A stretch of 64,000 nucleotides of DNA from an uncultured Dehalococcoidia bacterium (GCA_958296105.1 OY282441.1:1585800-1649799), one strand, 5' to 3'. Positions 7,755 through 17,359 are shown, counted from the first letter of the stretch. A program made the numbers and translations. The notes: generated by a model from the sequence alone, not told the origin.

Positions 7755-8543
7755 TCACTCGCCGTTGATGGCGCGCCACAGGTCTTCGCCGTTGGACTTC
7801 CACCAGCCGTGCAGGATGGCGATGTCCGTGCCGATGGAGAAGTGGAGAACGCCCATGTCTAGGTACTTTCGCGCCTCGTCCGCGGACTGTATCTCAGCCC
7901 TCGCATGGACTCCGGCGGCGACTGCCGACTTGAAAACCCTGTCGTGCGCGGCGACGACCTCCGGGTCGCCGCGCTGCCCCGCCTTGCCGATGCTGACGGA
8001 GAAGTCCGAGCCGCCCCACTGCACCATGTCCAAGCCGGGAAGCTCCAATATCTCGTCCAGCTCGTCCACTGCGCCCTTCTTCTCGATCATCGCCGCCACT
8101 ACGGTGTCGCGCAGCGCCTCTACGTAAGTCTCAGAGCCGCCGTAGCCCATGTAGGTATGTCGGCGCGTGGCGACTCCGTACCAGCCCTTGTCTTCGGGCG
8201 TGTCGGGCTTGATGGTCAGTATCTGCTCGCGGATGTCGTCTGCGCATCGCGCATCCGTGAACAGCACGCTGCCGAAGCCGGAGCCGACGGCGCGCTGAGC
8301 GAGGTACGCCTGATGGCTCTGGTCGACCTTGATCATCATTCCCATGTCGAACAGCTCGGCGGCGCGAGCGAGGTTGTCCAGATCGTGCAGGTCCGAAGGG
8401 CCGTACTCCGCCACGAACTCCACGTAGTCGTATATACCCGTATGCCCGATTGCCTCGACCACGGAGGGCCAGGTGGAGTGGATGTGTGTGCTGACGGTCG
8501 GCTCGCCCGCTTCCAGCTTCTGTCTCAATACGTTCGGTTTCAT
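7755..8543 (-). CDS. HpcH/HpaI-type aldolase (2-oxo-3-deoxy acid aldolase family)
   Basis: This 262-aa class II aldolase belongs to the phosphoenolpyruvate/pyruvate superfamily, which cleaves or forms 2-keto-3-deoxy acids to release pyruvate. The order of elements fits: an N-terminal LEAGEPTVSTHIHSTWPSVVEAIG, the metal-site strand YDYVEFVAEYGP, a KVDQSHQAYLAQRAVGSGFGSVLF segment and the late LDMGVLHFSIGTDIAIL. The usual ETR metal-binding motif is not clear. GGAGG precedes ATG 8543. It is followed at once by the OsmC-like gene. Substrate is unknown. Four dehydratases of the enolase superfamily elsewhere in the window make 2-oxo-3-deoxy sugar acids a plausible supply. Confidence 0.82.
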   Translation of the reverse strand: MKPNVLRQKLEAGEPTVSTHIHSTWPSVVEAIGHTGIYDYVEFVAEYGPSDLHDLDNLARAAELFDMGMMIKVDQSHQAYLAQRAVGSGFGSVLFTDARCADDIREQILTIKPDTPEDKGWYGVATRRHTYMGYGGSETYVEALRDTVVAAMIEKKGAVDELDEILELPGLDMVQWGGSDFSVSIGKAGQRGDPEVVAAHDRVFKSAVAAGVHARAEIQSADEARKYLDMGVLHFSIGTDIAILHGWWKSNGEDLWRAINGE

Positions 8544-8618
8544 GGTCTCTGCCTCCGTTGTACGTCTGTACGTCTTTGGCATAGGATACCATGCCAATAG
8601 TGACAAGTGAGGGTTCGG

Positions 8619-9035
8619 ATGGCAGAGAACAAGACGCAAAAGACGGACGCCAGCGTTGCCGAGTTCATGGAAGGGGTCGCCAACAGGCGGCGCAGGGAGG
8701 ACGGATTCGCGCTGCTGGAGATGATGAGGGAAGTGACCGGCCTGGAGCCTGCGATGTGGGGGCCGAGCATCATCGGCTTCGGGCAGTACCACTACAAATA
8801 CGAATCGGGCAGGGAAGGCGACATGCCGATGACGGGCTTTTCTCCCAGAAGCCGAAGTCTGTCTCTCTATATCATGTCTGGGTTCGACGGGTACGATGAT
8901 CTGCTGGCGCGGCTGGGCAGGCACCGAACCGGCGTATCCTGCCTGTACATCAACAAGCTGGCGGACGTGGACTTGGAAGTTCTGCGCGAGCTGATCGGCA
9001 GGTCATACGAACACGTGAAGGCCGACGCGGGCTGA
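8619..9035 (+). CDS. DUF1801 domain protein
   Basis: This 138-aa protein has the hallmarks of the DUF1801 (YdhG-like) family: the opening ASVAEFMEGV, a helix rich in Arg/Glu, WGPSIIGFGQYHYKYESGREGDMP and the final LYINKLADVDLEVLRELIGRSY. The family is widespread and of unknown function; the fold is small and probably cytoplasmic. ATG 8619 is chosen over GTG 8607 because of the GAGGG upstream. It is a single gene between the aldolase gene, which is divergent, and the monooxygenase gene, which converges on it 9 bases beyond the stop. Confidence 0.85.
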   Translation: MAENKTQKTDASVAEFMEGVANRRRREDGFALLEMMREVTGLEPAMWGPSIIGFGQYHYKYESGREGDMPMTGFSPRSRSLSLYIMSGFDGYDDLLARLGRHRTGVSCLYINKLADVDLEVLRELIGRSYEHVKADAG

Positions 9036-9044
9036 GCCGACGCC

Positions 9045-10385
9045 TCACGGTCTCGCCAAGCCCAGATTGCCCCTGAGCGTCTCCGCGCCGTAGTCTTCGT
9101 GGCACACTCCGCGCCGCTGAAGATCGGGAACGACCATCCGCGCGAAGTCCTGATACGCTCCGGGCAGATACGGCGCGGCAACCATGAAGCCGTCGCACGC
9201 CTCTTGCGTAAACCAGTCCGCCATCTCGTCCGCCACCTGCGCCGCGCTTCCGACGAACACGGGCAGCTCCCAGATGGAGCCGCGCCTGCTCTGGCGGAGA
9301 AAGTCTCCGAACGTTGGGTACTCCTCGCCTGCCGCGCGCATCCGCTCCGCCATACCGCGCGATCCGGAGATCGCGTCCAGGTGCGCGTCTGTCATGCGCT
9401 CGTCGGCCGAGTGCTGCCCGAAGTCGTAGTTGAGCAGCTCGGACAGCAGAACCGGCGTATCGGACGGATGCGCCAGGCTCTCCACGTATGCCAGCTTCTC
9501 CCTAGCCATAGACTCCGTCTCGCCCACGATTGCGTAGGCGGCGGTCACGACCTTCACGTCGTTGGGGTCGCGCCCGTACTTGGCCGAGCGGTCTCTGATA
9601 TCTGCGCAGATTCTGCGCCCGGATTCGATGTCGCGGAACACCGCGAACACGACCTCCGCCCATCGCGCGGCGAACTCGCGCCCCCTGTCGCTCTGGCCCG
9701 CCTGCATCACTACGGGGTAGCCTTGCGGCGCGCGCGGGACGGTCAGGGGGCCGCGAGACCTGAGCCAGCGCCCTTCGTAGTCCAGCCTGCTGACCCTGTC
9801 GGGATCGGCGAACACGCCAGCGCCCTTGTCGAGAACGAGCGCGTCATCCGCCCAGCTGTCCCATAGGCCGGTGACTATCTCCATCGCCTCGTCAGCCTGA
9901 TCGTAGCGCGTGTCGTGACCCTCATGGCTGTCCACCCCGAAGTTCTGCGCCTCCGAGTCGTTGAGCGAAGTGACCACGTTCCACGCGGCGCGTCCGCCCG
10001 TGAGATGGTCCACCGTCGAGAACAGGCGCGCTATGTGAAACGGCGCGTGGTAAGTGGTCGAGTAGGTGGCGCTCACTCCCAGATACCGAGTCGCCAGCGA
10101 CATCGCCATGACAACGGGGATCAGATCGAGCTTGACGGCGCGGATGCCGTGGCGGATCGTATCTTCCACCGAGTCTCCGAAGCGGCTCGGCATTGCGAGC
10201 CTGTCATCTATGAAGCCGAAGTGGAACTTCCCCGCTTCCAGCGTCCTGGCGATCTCCTGATAGAAGCTCGCCGTCAGGAACGAAGGGTCGGACGCCGGAT
10301 GTCGCCACGAAGCCGCGTAGTTGGAACAGTTGGCAGCCTGCAAGAAGGCGCCCAGTATCATCTTTCCTTCAAGATCGCCGCGCAT
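9045..10385 (-). CDS. LLM-class flavin-dependent monooxygenase, NtaA/SnaA/DszA family
   Basis: This 446-aa two-component flavin monooxygenase would use FMNH2 from a separate reductase to oxidise organic substrates. Family signatures are the opening ILGAFLQAANCSNYAASWRHP, FHFGFIDDRLAM, HLTGGRAAWNVVTSLNDSEAQNFG and YPVVMQAGQSDRGREFAARWAEVVF. These place it with nitrilotriacetate, pristinamycin and dibenzothiophene-sulfone type enzymes. Expansion of such paralogues is a known feature of SAR202 genomes. No reductase gene is nearby. ATG 10361 is a possible alternative start. The C-terminus converges on the DUF1801 gene. Confidence 0.9.
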   Translation of the reverse strand: MRGDLEGKMILGAFLQAANCSNYAASWRHPASDPSFLTASFYQEIARTLEAGKFHFGFIDDRLAMPSRFGDSVEDTIRHGIRAVKLDLIPVVMAMSLATRYLGVSATYSTTYHAPFHIARLFSTVDHLTGGRAAWNVVTSLNDSEAQNFGVDSHEGHDTRYDQADEAMEIVTGLWDSWADDALVLDKGAGVFADPDRVSRLDYEGRWLRSRGPLTVPRAPQGYPVVMQAGQSDRGREFAARWAEVVFAVFRDIESGRRICADIRDRSAKYGRDPNDVKVVTAAYAIVGETESMAREKLAYVESLAHPSDTPVLLSELLNYDFGQHSADERMTDAHLDAISGSRGMAERMRAAGEEYPTFGDFLRQSRRGSIWELPVFVGSAAQVADEMADWFTQEACDGFMVAAPYLPGAYQDFARMVVPDLQRRGVCHEDYGAETLRGNLGLARP

Positions 10386-10434
10386 ACTCTCTTCCGTCGA
10401 TTGCAGAGTTTGGATATATGCTTACAGTGTAACC

Positions 10435-10544
10435 GACGCTCTCATCCAAACCCAAAGTGGCGGACGGCGGATGCCTTTTTCGTCTCTAGAGAGCTTAGCA
10501 CTCTCCAGACGCTCTCATCCAAACCCAAAGTGGCGGACGGCGGA
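10435..10544. repeat. 37-bp perfect direct repeats in an intergenic region
   Basis: A 37-bp sequence starting GACGCTCTCATCC is present identically at 10435-10471 and 10508-10544. The copies are separated by 36 unrelated bases. They lie in the 355-bp gap between the monooxygenase gene (divergent) and the SDR gene. No function is recognised; slippage or an operator pair are possible. Confidence 0.85.
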
Positions 10545-10578
10545 GCTATCGCGCAGGATTGCGCGCGCCAACGGTCAT

Positions 10579-10595
10579 TTCCGCGCAGGCGGGAA
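10579..10595. repeat. REP-like palindrome
   Basis: TTCCGCGCAGGCGGGAA has arms TTCCGC/GCGGGAA and matches the widely spread TTCCCGCGxAxGCGGGAA type of intergenic palindrome. A second small hairpin GCCCG/CGGGC follows near 10603-10620. The SDR promoter box TATAAT lies downstream at 10689-10694. Confidence 0.45.
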
Positions 10596-10740
10596 CGGGT
10601 CTGCCCGGACAAATTCGGGCGAAGTAGAGATTCGCAAGTTGAGCGGTGACTTTCGAGATTTCACGCGCAGACTGTTCGCTAGGCAGTCTATAATAGGGGC
10701 AGATGCGAAAGAGGCTGTCACACATCAGCGGGAGGCGATC

Positions 10741-11495
<755 letters not shown>

Positions 11496-11499
<4 letters not shown>

Positions 11500-12368
11500 A
11501 TCCTGTACAGCCTTTCGGTGTTTCGAGAGAACAGCGCCGCGCGCTCGTCCTGCGTGAAGTCGCTCGTGATCTGGTCGTACGCGCTCAGGATTGCGTCGTA
11601 GCTGCTCCACAGGCTGTCGACCGGCCAGTTGGTGGCGAACAGGCTGCGCTCGATTCCGAACGTCTCTATGCACTGCAAGACGTATGGCCTGATGCTGTCC
11701 ACAGTCCAGCTGTTGTCGCCCATGCCGAGACCGGATATCTTGCAGATGACGTTCTCCGCCTGAGCCGCGCTCTCCATGCCGCTGCGCCAGAGCGCGAAGT
11801 ACTCGGGCGTCCGCTGCGAGGGAAGCCCGGCGTGGTCGATCACGATGGGGACGTTCGGAAACATCGCCGCGAGGTCTCGCAGCTTCTGCATATCCTCGCG
11901 CCCCGCCGCGATGCTGGCGATCAGGCCGTACTTCTCCATCAGCGCGAAGCCTCTGTGAAAGTCGGGCGACGCGAGATAGTCGCCGTAAGAGAAGTCGCGT
12001 ATTCCGCGCATGTTCCGAAACTCGCAGTGCCTCTCGATCACAGCCTCCACGTTCGGGTCGCGCAGGTCGGCGTAGGCAGCGATGGCGTGCGGAAAGCCCG
12101 TCCTGTCCGCTGCATCCTGGAGCCATTCGGTCTCCTTGACAGGGTCTTTTGAGCCGATGGCTGCCTGTACGTGAACGACTTTCGTCACGTTGGCGGCGCG
12201 GGTCAGCGCGATGAAGTCTTCCGCAAGCCAGTTGCGCTCTGCCAGCTTTCGGGGCTGTGTACCGAGTGACGGATGAATCACGTCCGGCTGCCAGTGGGCG
12301 TAGAAAAGCTCCGGGTGCTGCATGTCGTAGAAGTGGACGTGCGCGTCCACGAACTCGGGTCTGTCCAT
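11496..12368 (-). CDS. Amidohydrolase family 2 protein (lactonase/decarboxylase type)
   Basis: This 290-aa TIM-barrel hydrolase has the N-terminal metal motif FVDAHVHFYD (His10, His12), a mid-sequence RGIRDFSYGDY, the strand PIVIDHAGLPSQ carrying a conserved His, and a late FATNWPVDS with the usual catalytic Asp position occupied within that strand region. It fits the L-fuconolactonase / 2-pyrone-4,6-dicarboxylate lactonase group, which opens sugar or aromatic lactones. ATG 12368 has AAGGAG seven bases upstream. It converges on the SDR gene, and the two could act in the same sugar-acid route, which is inference. Confidence 0.87.
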
Positions 12369-12492
12369 CTCACGGCTCCTTTCCCCTTCGTCTTGTCGAC
12401 GGGCGACAAAGCTCTCACTCCGTCCGTTGACGGTTGCGGTGACGCTGATCTGCCAGCCAAAGCCGATGAACGTGTCAGAGCCGACCAGCGAG

Positions 12493-12559
12493 TGGTCGTC
12501 AGCCGACGTCACATGAGACGAACCTGAATACTTGCAGCTTTCACCGTGGCTGACGACCA
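12493..12559. repeat. Perfect 12-bp inverted repeat with 43-base loop
   Basis: TGGTCGTCAGCC (12493-12504) and GGCTGACGACCA (12548-12559) are exact complements across 43 bases. The element lies upstream of the amidohydrolase gene and downstream of the large LRR gene. It may be a transcript stem or a small inverted-repeat remnant. Confidence 0.55.
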
Positions 12560-12609
12560 AGCCTACGCGACATATCCCCAAATCCGCAGCGGGCGCGGGC
12601 ATGGCGGTT

Positions 12610-15600
12610 TCAATTGCCGCAGAGCGGCAGGCCAAGCAGCGAGAAATAGATGTTCGGCACACGCCGCAATCCTGAAGGCACACATCCGCTCAACTGATTG
12701 TCACCGAGGTACAGCACCTCTAGGTTGGCGAGATTGCCCAGTTCCGACGGAATCTCGCCACTTAACTGATTACCGCTGAGGTCCAGCGACTCCAAGTTGG
12801 TAAGATTGCCCAGTTCCGACGGAATCTCGCCGCTCAACTGATTCTCGCTGAGGTCCAGCGACTCCACCAAGTTGGTAAGACTGCCCAGTTCTGGCGGAAT
12901 CTTGCCGCTCAACTGATTGTGGGAGAGGAGCATCCGCTCTAAGTTGGTGAGGCTGCCCAGTTCTGGCGGAATCTTGCCGCTCAACTGATTGCCGGAGAGG
13001 AGCATCTGCTCCAAGTTGGTAAGGCTGCCCAGTTCCGACGGAATCTCGCCACTCAACTGATTACCGCCGAGGTCCAGCACTCTCAGGTTGGCAAGATTGC
13101 CCAGTTCCGACGGAATCTCGCCACTCAACTGATTACCGCCGAGGTCCAGCACTCTCAGGTTGGCAAGATTGCCCAGTTCCGACGGAATCTTGCCGCTCAA
13201 CTGATTGCTGGGGAGCCACAGCTCTGTCAGGCTGGCGAGATTGCCCAGTTCCGACGGAATCTCGCCGCTCAACTGATTGTGGACGAGGTTCAGCACTATC
13301 AGATTGTCGAGGCTGTCCAGTTCCGACGGAATCTCACCGCTCAACCGATTGTCGCGGAGGTCCAGATCTGTCAGGTTGGCAAGATTACCCAGTTCCGACG
13401 GAATCTCACCGCTCAACCGATTTCTGTAGAGCCACAACACTCTCAGGTTGGCGAGGTTGCCCAGTTCCGACGGAATCTCGCCGCTCAACCGATTCTCACG
13501 GAGATTCAGCACTCTCAGGCTGGCGAGGTTGCCCAGTTCCGACGGAATCTCACCGCTCAACTCATTGCCGTAGAGCCACAGCACCTCCAAGTTAGTAAGA
13601 TTGCCCAGTTCCGACGGAATCTCGCCGCTCAACTGATTGTGGACGAGGTACAACACTCTCAGGTTGGCGAGGTTGCCCAGTTCCGACGGAATCTCGCCGC
13701 TCAACCGATTGACGGTGAGGTTCAGCTCTCTCAAGCTGACGAGATTGCCCAGTTCCGACGGAATCTCGCCGCTCAACCGATTGCTGTCTAGGTACAGTTT
13801 CGTGACGCGCCCGCTGCCGTCGGTGAAGACGCCGTACCATTCACCGATTGGCCTGTCGCTCAGCCAGTTTGTGCTGTTCGTCCAGCTGCGGCCGTTGGTG
13901 GCGTTGTAGAGCGCTGTCAAGGCGGCTCTGTCGACGAGCGTGAGCGTCTCATCGCAGAACAGCAGGCGAGGCTCGAAGAGATCGTTGTCTAGCACACGCC
14001 GCAAGCCTGAAGGCACACATCCGCTCAACCGATTGCCGTGAAGGTACAGCACTGTCAGCATATCGAGGCTGCCCAGTTCCGTCGGAATCTCGCCGCTCAA
14101 CTGATTGCCGCCGAGCTGCAACTCTCTCAGGTTGGCGAGGTTGCCCAGTTCCGTCGGAATCTCGCCGCTCAACTGATTGCCGCCGAGCTGCAACTCTCTC
14201 AGGTTGGCGAGGTTGCCCAGTTCCGTCGGAATCTCGCCGCTCAACTGATTGCCGCCGAGCTGCAACTCTCTCAGGTTGGCGAGATTGCCCAGTTCCGTCG
14301 GAATCTCGCCGCTCAACTGATTCTCGCCAAGGTACAGTAATCTCAGATTGTCAAGGCTGCCCAGCTTCGTCGGAATTTCGCCGCTCAACTGATTGCCGGA
14401 GAGGCCCAGCCACTCCAAGTTGGTAAGATTGCCCAGTTCCGTCGGAATCTCGCCGCTCAACTGATTCTCGCCGAGGTTCATCTCTCTCAGGTTGGCGAGG
14501 TTGCCCAGTTCCGTCGGAATCTCGCCGCTCAACTGATTCTCGCCGAGGTACAGCCTTGTCAGTTTGGTGAGGCTGCCCAACTCTGGCGGAATCTCGCCGC
14601 TCAACTGATTGCCGGGGAGGTACAGTTCTAGTTCTGTGACGCGCCCGATGCCGTAGGTGATGACGCCGTACCATTCACCGATTGGCCTGTCGCTCAGCCA
14701 GTTTGTGTTGTTCGTCCAGTTGCGGCCGTTGGTGGCGTTGTAGAACGCTGCCAAGGCGGCGGCTCTGTCTTCGGGCGTGAGCTCGCCGCAGAACGGCAGG
14801 ACAGGCCCCGGGAAATCGTTGTCCAGCACACGTCGCAAGTCTGCATGCGCACATCCGCTCAACTGATTGCCCCAGAGGTACAACTCTGTCAGGTTGGCGA
14901 GGTTGCCCAATTCAGGCGGAATCTCGCCACTCAACTGATTCTCGTAGAGGTGCAACTCTGTCAGGTTGGCGAGGTTGCCCAGTTCCGACGGAATCTCGCC
15001 GCCCAACTGATTGTGGTCGAGGTCCAGCACTCTCAGGCTGGCGAGGCTGCCCAGTTCCGACGGAATCTCGCCGCTCAACTGATTGCCGCCGAGATCCAGA
15101 TCCGTCAGGTTGGCGAGATTGCTCAGCTCAGGCGGAATCTCGCCGCTCAACTGATTGCCGCCGAGCTCCAGATCCGTCAGGTTGGCGAGATTGCTCAGCT
15201 CAGGCGGAATCTCGCCGCTCAACCGATTGGCGGCGAGCTCCAGATCTGTCAGATTGGTGAGATTGCCCAGTTCAGGCGGAATCTCGCCGCTCAACTGATT
15301 GATGTAGAGCCGCAATTCTCTCAGGTTGGTGAGACTGCCCAGCTCAGGCGGAATCTCGCCGCTCAACTGATTCTCGTAGAGCCACAACTCTCTCAGGCTG
15401 TCGAGTCTGCCCAGATCCGGCGGAATCTCGCCGCTCAACTGATTCTCGTAGAGCCGCAGAACTCTCAGGCTGGCGAGATTTCCCAGATCCGGCGGAATCT
15501 CGCCGCTCAACCGATTGATAGCCAGGTACAGCACTTTCAGCCTGTTGAGGCTGCCCAGTTCCGACGGAATCTCGCCACTCAACTGATTGACGCGGAGGTT

Positions 15601-16188
15601 CAGTTCTGTGACGCGCCCGTTGCCGTCGGTGGTGACGCCGTACCATTCACCGATTGGTCTGTCGCTCAGCCAGTTTGTACTGTTCGTCCAGCTGCGGCCG
15701 TTAGCGGCGTTGTAGAGCGCTGTCAAGGCGGCTCTGTCGGTCGAAACTCCGTCTGATGCTGTGGGCGTGGCGGCAGGTGGCGGCGTAGGAGTGGCGGTGG
15801 ACGCAGGCGTCGACGTGGGCGTGGCGGTAGGTGCCGGCGTAGGAGTGGCGATAGGCGCGGGCGTCGACGTGGGCGCGGCGGTAGGTGGCGGCATGGGCGT
15901 CGATGCGGGCGCGGCAATAGGCGCGGGCGTCGACGTGGGCGCGGCGGTAGGTGCCGGCGTAGGAGTGTCGGTAGGCGCAGGCGTGGATGTCGGCGCGGCG
16001 GTAGGTGCCGGCGCGGGCGTCGATATGGAAGTGGCGGTAGGTGCCGGCGTGGCGGCGGGCGCGGGCGTCGATATGGGCGGCGCAGATCGTGGTAACGGCT
16101 CAGGCGTCAGCTGCAATCCATCGGTACAGCCTGCGGCAAATATCAGCGCGACTGCAAGCGCTGCTGCCGTGACTGCCACTAGCTTCAT
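12610..16188 (-). CDS. Large leucine-rich-repeat lipoprotein
   Basis: This 1192-aa surface or periplasmic protein starts with a lipoprotein signal (MKLVAV..., lipobox FAAGC, Cys21). A Pro/Ala/Thr-rich linker of about 120 residues follows. Then come three blocks, each led by a cap DRAALTALYNATNGRSWTN...NWLSDRPIGEWYGV and ended by LSGCVPSGLRRV or a variant. The blocks hold about 10, 8 and 15 plant-type 24-residue LRRs with consensus LxxLxLxxNQLSGEIPxELGNL. Such arrays bind proteins in eukaryotes and are common in host-associated bacteria. GGGAG precedes ATG 16188. The neighbouring 227-aa gene is a short duplicate. Binding partner is unknown. Confidence 0.93.
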   Translation of the reverse strand: MKLVAVTAAALAVALIFAAGCTDGLQLTPEPLPRSAPPISTPAPAATPAPTATSISTPAPAPTAAPTSTPAPTDTPTPAPTAAPTSTPAPIAAPASTPMPPPTAAPTSTPAPIATPTPAPTATPTSTPASTATPTPPPAATPTASDGVSTDRAALTALYNAANGRSWTNSTNWLSDRPIGEWYGVTTDGNGRVTELNLRVNQLSGEIPSELGSLNRLKVLYLAINRLSGEIPPDLGNLASLRVLRLYENQLSGEIPPDLGRLDSLRELWLYENQLSGEIPPELGSLTNLRELRLYINQLSGEIPPELGNLTNLTDLELAANRLSGEIPPELSNLANLTDLELGGNQLSGEIPPELSNLANLTDLDLGGNQLSGEIPSELGSLASLRVLDLDHNQLGGEIPSELGNLANLTELHLYENQLSGEIPPELGNLANLTELYLWGNQLSGCAHADLRRVLDNDFPGPVLPFCGELTPEDRAAALAAFYNATNGRNWTNNTNWLSDRPIGEWYGVITYGIGRVTELELYLPGNQLSGEIPPELGSLTKLTRLYLGENQLSGEIPTELGNLANLREMNLGENQLSGEIPTELGNLTNLEWLGLSGNQLSGEIPTKLGSLDNLRLLYLGENQLSGEIPTELGNLANLRELQLGGNQLSGEIPTELGNLANLRELQLGGNQLSGEIPTELGNLANLRELQLGGNQLSGEIPTELGSLDMLTVLYLHGNRLSGCVPSGLRRVLDNDLFEPRLLFCDETLTLVDRAALTALYNATNGRSWTNSTNWLSDRPIGEWYGVFTDGSGRVTKLYLDSNRLSGEIPSELGNLVSLRELNLTVNRLSGEIPSELGNLANLRVLYLVHNQLSGEIPSELGNLTNLEVLWLYGNELSGEIPSELGNLASLRVLNLRENRLSGEIPSELGNLANLRVLWLYRNRLSGEIPSELGNLANLTDLDLRDNRLSGEIPSELDSLDNLIVLNLVHNQLSGEIPSELGNLASLTELWLPSNQLSGKIPSELGNLANLRVLDLGGNQLSGEIPSELGNLANLRVLDLGGNQLSGEIPSELGSLTNLEQMLLSGNQLSGKIPPELGSLTNLERMLLSHNQLSGKIPPELGSLTNLVESLDLSENQLSGEIPSELGNLTNLESLDLSGNQLSGEIPSELGNLANLEVLYLGDNQLSGCVPSGLRRVPNIYFSLLGLPLCGN
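13060..13203. repeat. 72-bp tandem repeats inside LRR gene (block 3)
   Basis: Two almost identical 72-bp units, encoding the LRR with NLRVLDLGG, are adjacent here. They are the DNA trace of recent repeat duplication inside the coding sequence and are likely hotspots for slippage and length variation. Confidence 0.7.
14101..14316. repeat. Three near-identical 72-bp tandem repeats inside LRR gene (block 2)
   Basis: Units start at 14101, 14173 and 14245 and differ by a single base in the third. Each encodes one 24-residue LRR containing NLRELQLGG. Conservation at silent positions shows very recent amplification. Confidence 0.9.
15755..16130. repeat. Minisatellite-like coding repeat (Pro/Ala/Thr linker)
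   Basis: GC-rich units built from GTAGGTGCCGGCGTAGG and GCGGGCGTCGACGTGGGC recur irregularly. They encode the PAPTATPTSTPAP-type linker between the lipid anchor and the first LRR block. Length variation is expected. Confidence 0.8.
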
Positions 16189-16298
16189 GCTGCGCTCCCA
16201 AACTACTAGGTATGGACCCGGCATGTCCCCAAAGTCAAGGCATTATACCCCAGCCGCTCCGTCCGATCTACGATGCCGCGCGCCGGTACTCCTCTCAC
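16189..16298 (-). promoter_or_regulatory. Duplicated 5' flank and promoter of the large LRR gene
   Basis: The 110 bases upstream of the large LRR gene match 17134-17245, upstream of the short LRR gene, including the ribosome site. On the minus strand a TATAAT box lies near 16240, about 50 bases before the ATG. The copy near 17186 reads TACAAT. No clear -35 box is seen. Confidence 0.6.
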
Positions 16299-16449
16299 GC
16301 CATCGAGAGCGGACCGCTTCAGCGCTCAGAGAACGTGACTCTATGGCACGTCCCCGCAGCTGACGCCACGACATGCCGAGGCTGACGGCTAGGCTCGCGC
16401 GACATATCCTTGGAATCCGCCAGCTGACGAGGGCGCGGGCGTGGAGGCC

Positions 16450-17133
16450 TCAATTGCCGCAGAACGGCAGGCCATGCCACGAGAAATCGTTATACGGCAC
16501 ACGCCGCAAGCCTGAAGGCACACATCCGCTCAACCGATTGCTGTAGTAGAGGTACAGCACCTCCAGGCTGGCGAGATTGCCGAGTTCCGGCGGAATCTCG
16601 CCAATCAACTGATTGCTGTTGAGGTGCAGCCACTCCAGACTGGCGAGATTGCCGAGTTCCGACGGAATCTCGCCGCTCAACTGATTGCCGTTGAGATACA
16701 GCACTCTCAGATTGGCGAGACTGCCCAGCTCCGGCGGAATCTCGCCACTCAACCCATTGCTGAAGAGTCCCAGATATGTCAGCCTAGCGAGGCTGCCCAG
16801 TTCAGGCGGAATCTCGCCGCTCAACTGATTGTTGCTAAGGTCCAGCTCCGTGACGCGCCCGCTGTCGTCGGTGGTGACTCCGTACCATTCACCGATTGGC
16901 CTGTCGCTCAGCCAGTTCGTGCTGTTCGTCCAGCTGCGGCCGTTGGCGGCGTTGTAGAGCGAGGTCAAGGCGGCTCTGTCGACGGGCGTAGATGTGGGCG
17001 CGACGGTAGCCGTTAGCGGCGCGGGTGTATCGAGTGGCAACGGCTCAGGCGTCGGCTGCAATCCACCGGTACAGCCTGCGGCAAATATCAGCGCGAGTGC
17101 AAGCGCTGCTGCCATGACTGCCACTAGCCTCAT
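16450..17133 (-). CDS. Short leucine-rich-repeat lipoprotein (paralogue of the large LRR gene)
   Basis: This 227-aa protein has the same plan in miniature: lipoprotein signal (MRLVAV..., lipobox FAAGC), a short Pro/Thr linker, one DRAALTSLYNAANGRSWTN cap, about five 24-residue LRRs and the terminal RLSGCVPSGLRRVPYNDF cap ending CGN. The lipid anchor would place it on the outer face of the membrane. Upstream and downstream flanks are shared with the large gene, so the two arose by tandem duplication, followed by repeat gain in one or loss in the other. GGGAG precedes ATG 17133. The partner is unknown. Confidence 0.92.
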   Translation of the reverse strand: MRLVAVMAAALALALIFAAGCTGGLQPTPEPLPLDTPAPLTATVAPTSTPVDRAALTSLYNAANGRSWTNSTNWLSDRPIGEWYGVTTDDSGRVTELDLSNNQLSGEIPPELGSLARLTYLGLFSNGLSGEIPPELGSLANLRVLYLNGNQLSGEIPSELGNLASLEWLHLNSNQLIGEIPPELGNLASLEVLYLYYSNRLSGCVPSGLRRVPYNDFSWHGLPFCGN

Positions 17134-17299
17134 GCTGCGCTCCCAAACTACTAGGTACGGACCGGGCATGTCCCCAAAGTCAAGGCATTGTACCCACAGC
17201 CGCCTCGCCCAATCTACGATGCCGCACGCCGGTACTCCTCTCACGCGCTGATAGCATACCGCTTCCCGCGCCGTGTCGCGCAGCCGCGCCCAATTCCGT

Positions 17300-17328
17300 T
17301 TGCCTGTCCAGTTGGGCAGTAATATAAT
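17300..17328 (+). promoter_or_regulatory. Predicted sigma70-type promoter of DUF1800 gene
   Basis: TTGCCT (17300-17305), a 17-base spacer and a perfect TATAAT (17323-17328) precede the DUF1800 start by 32 bases. It probably drives the DUF1800-NHL-NHL run. Confidence 0.55.
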
Positions 17329-17359
17329 CCATTGTAACCAGCGGGGAGGAGACAAGCAC

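Noticed and set aside
13000-15700. CRISPR-like regular repeats
   Set aside because: The 72-bp periodicity is continuous coding sequence for LRRs. There are no unique spacers between conserved repeats and no cas genes.
14845-15756. Long plus-strand open frame of about 300 codons antisense to the large LRR gene
   Set aside because: Its regular 24-codon periodicity is the mirror of the LRR array, and a repeat without stops in one frame stays open in the reverse. The minus-strand product has a signal peptide and caps.
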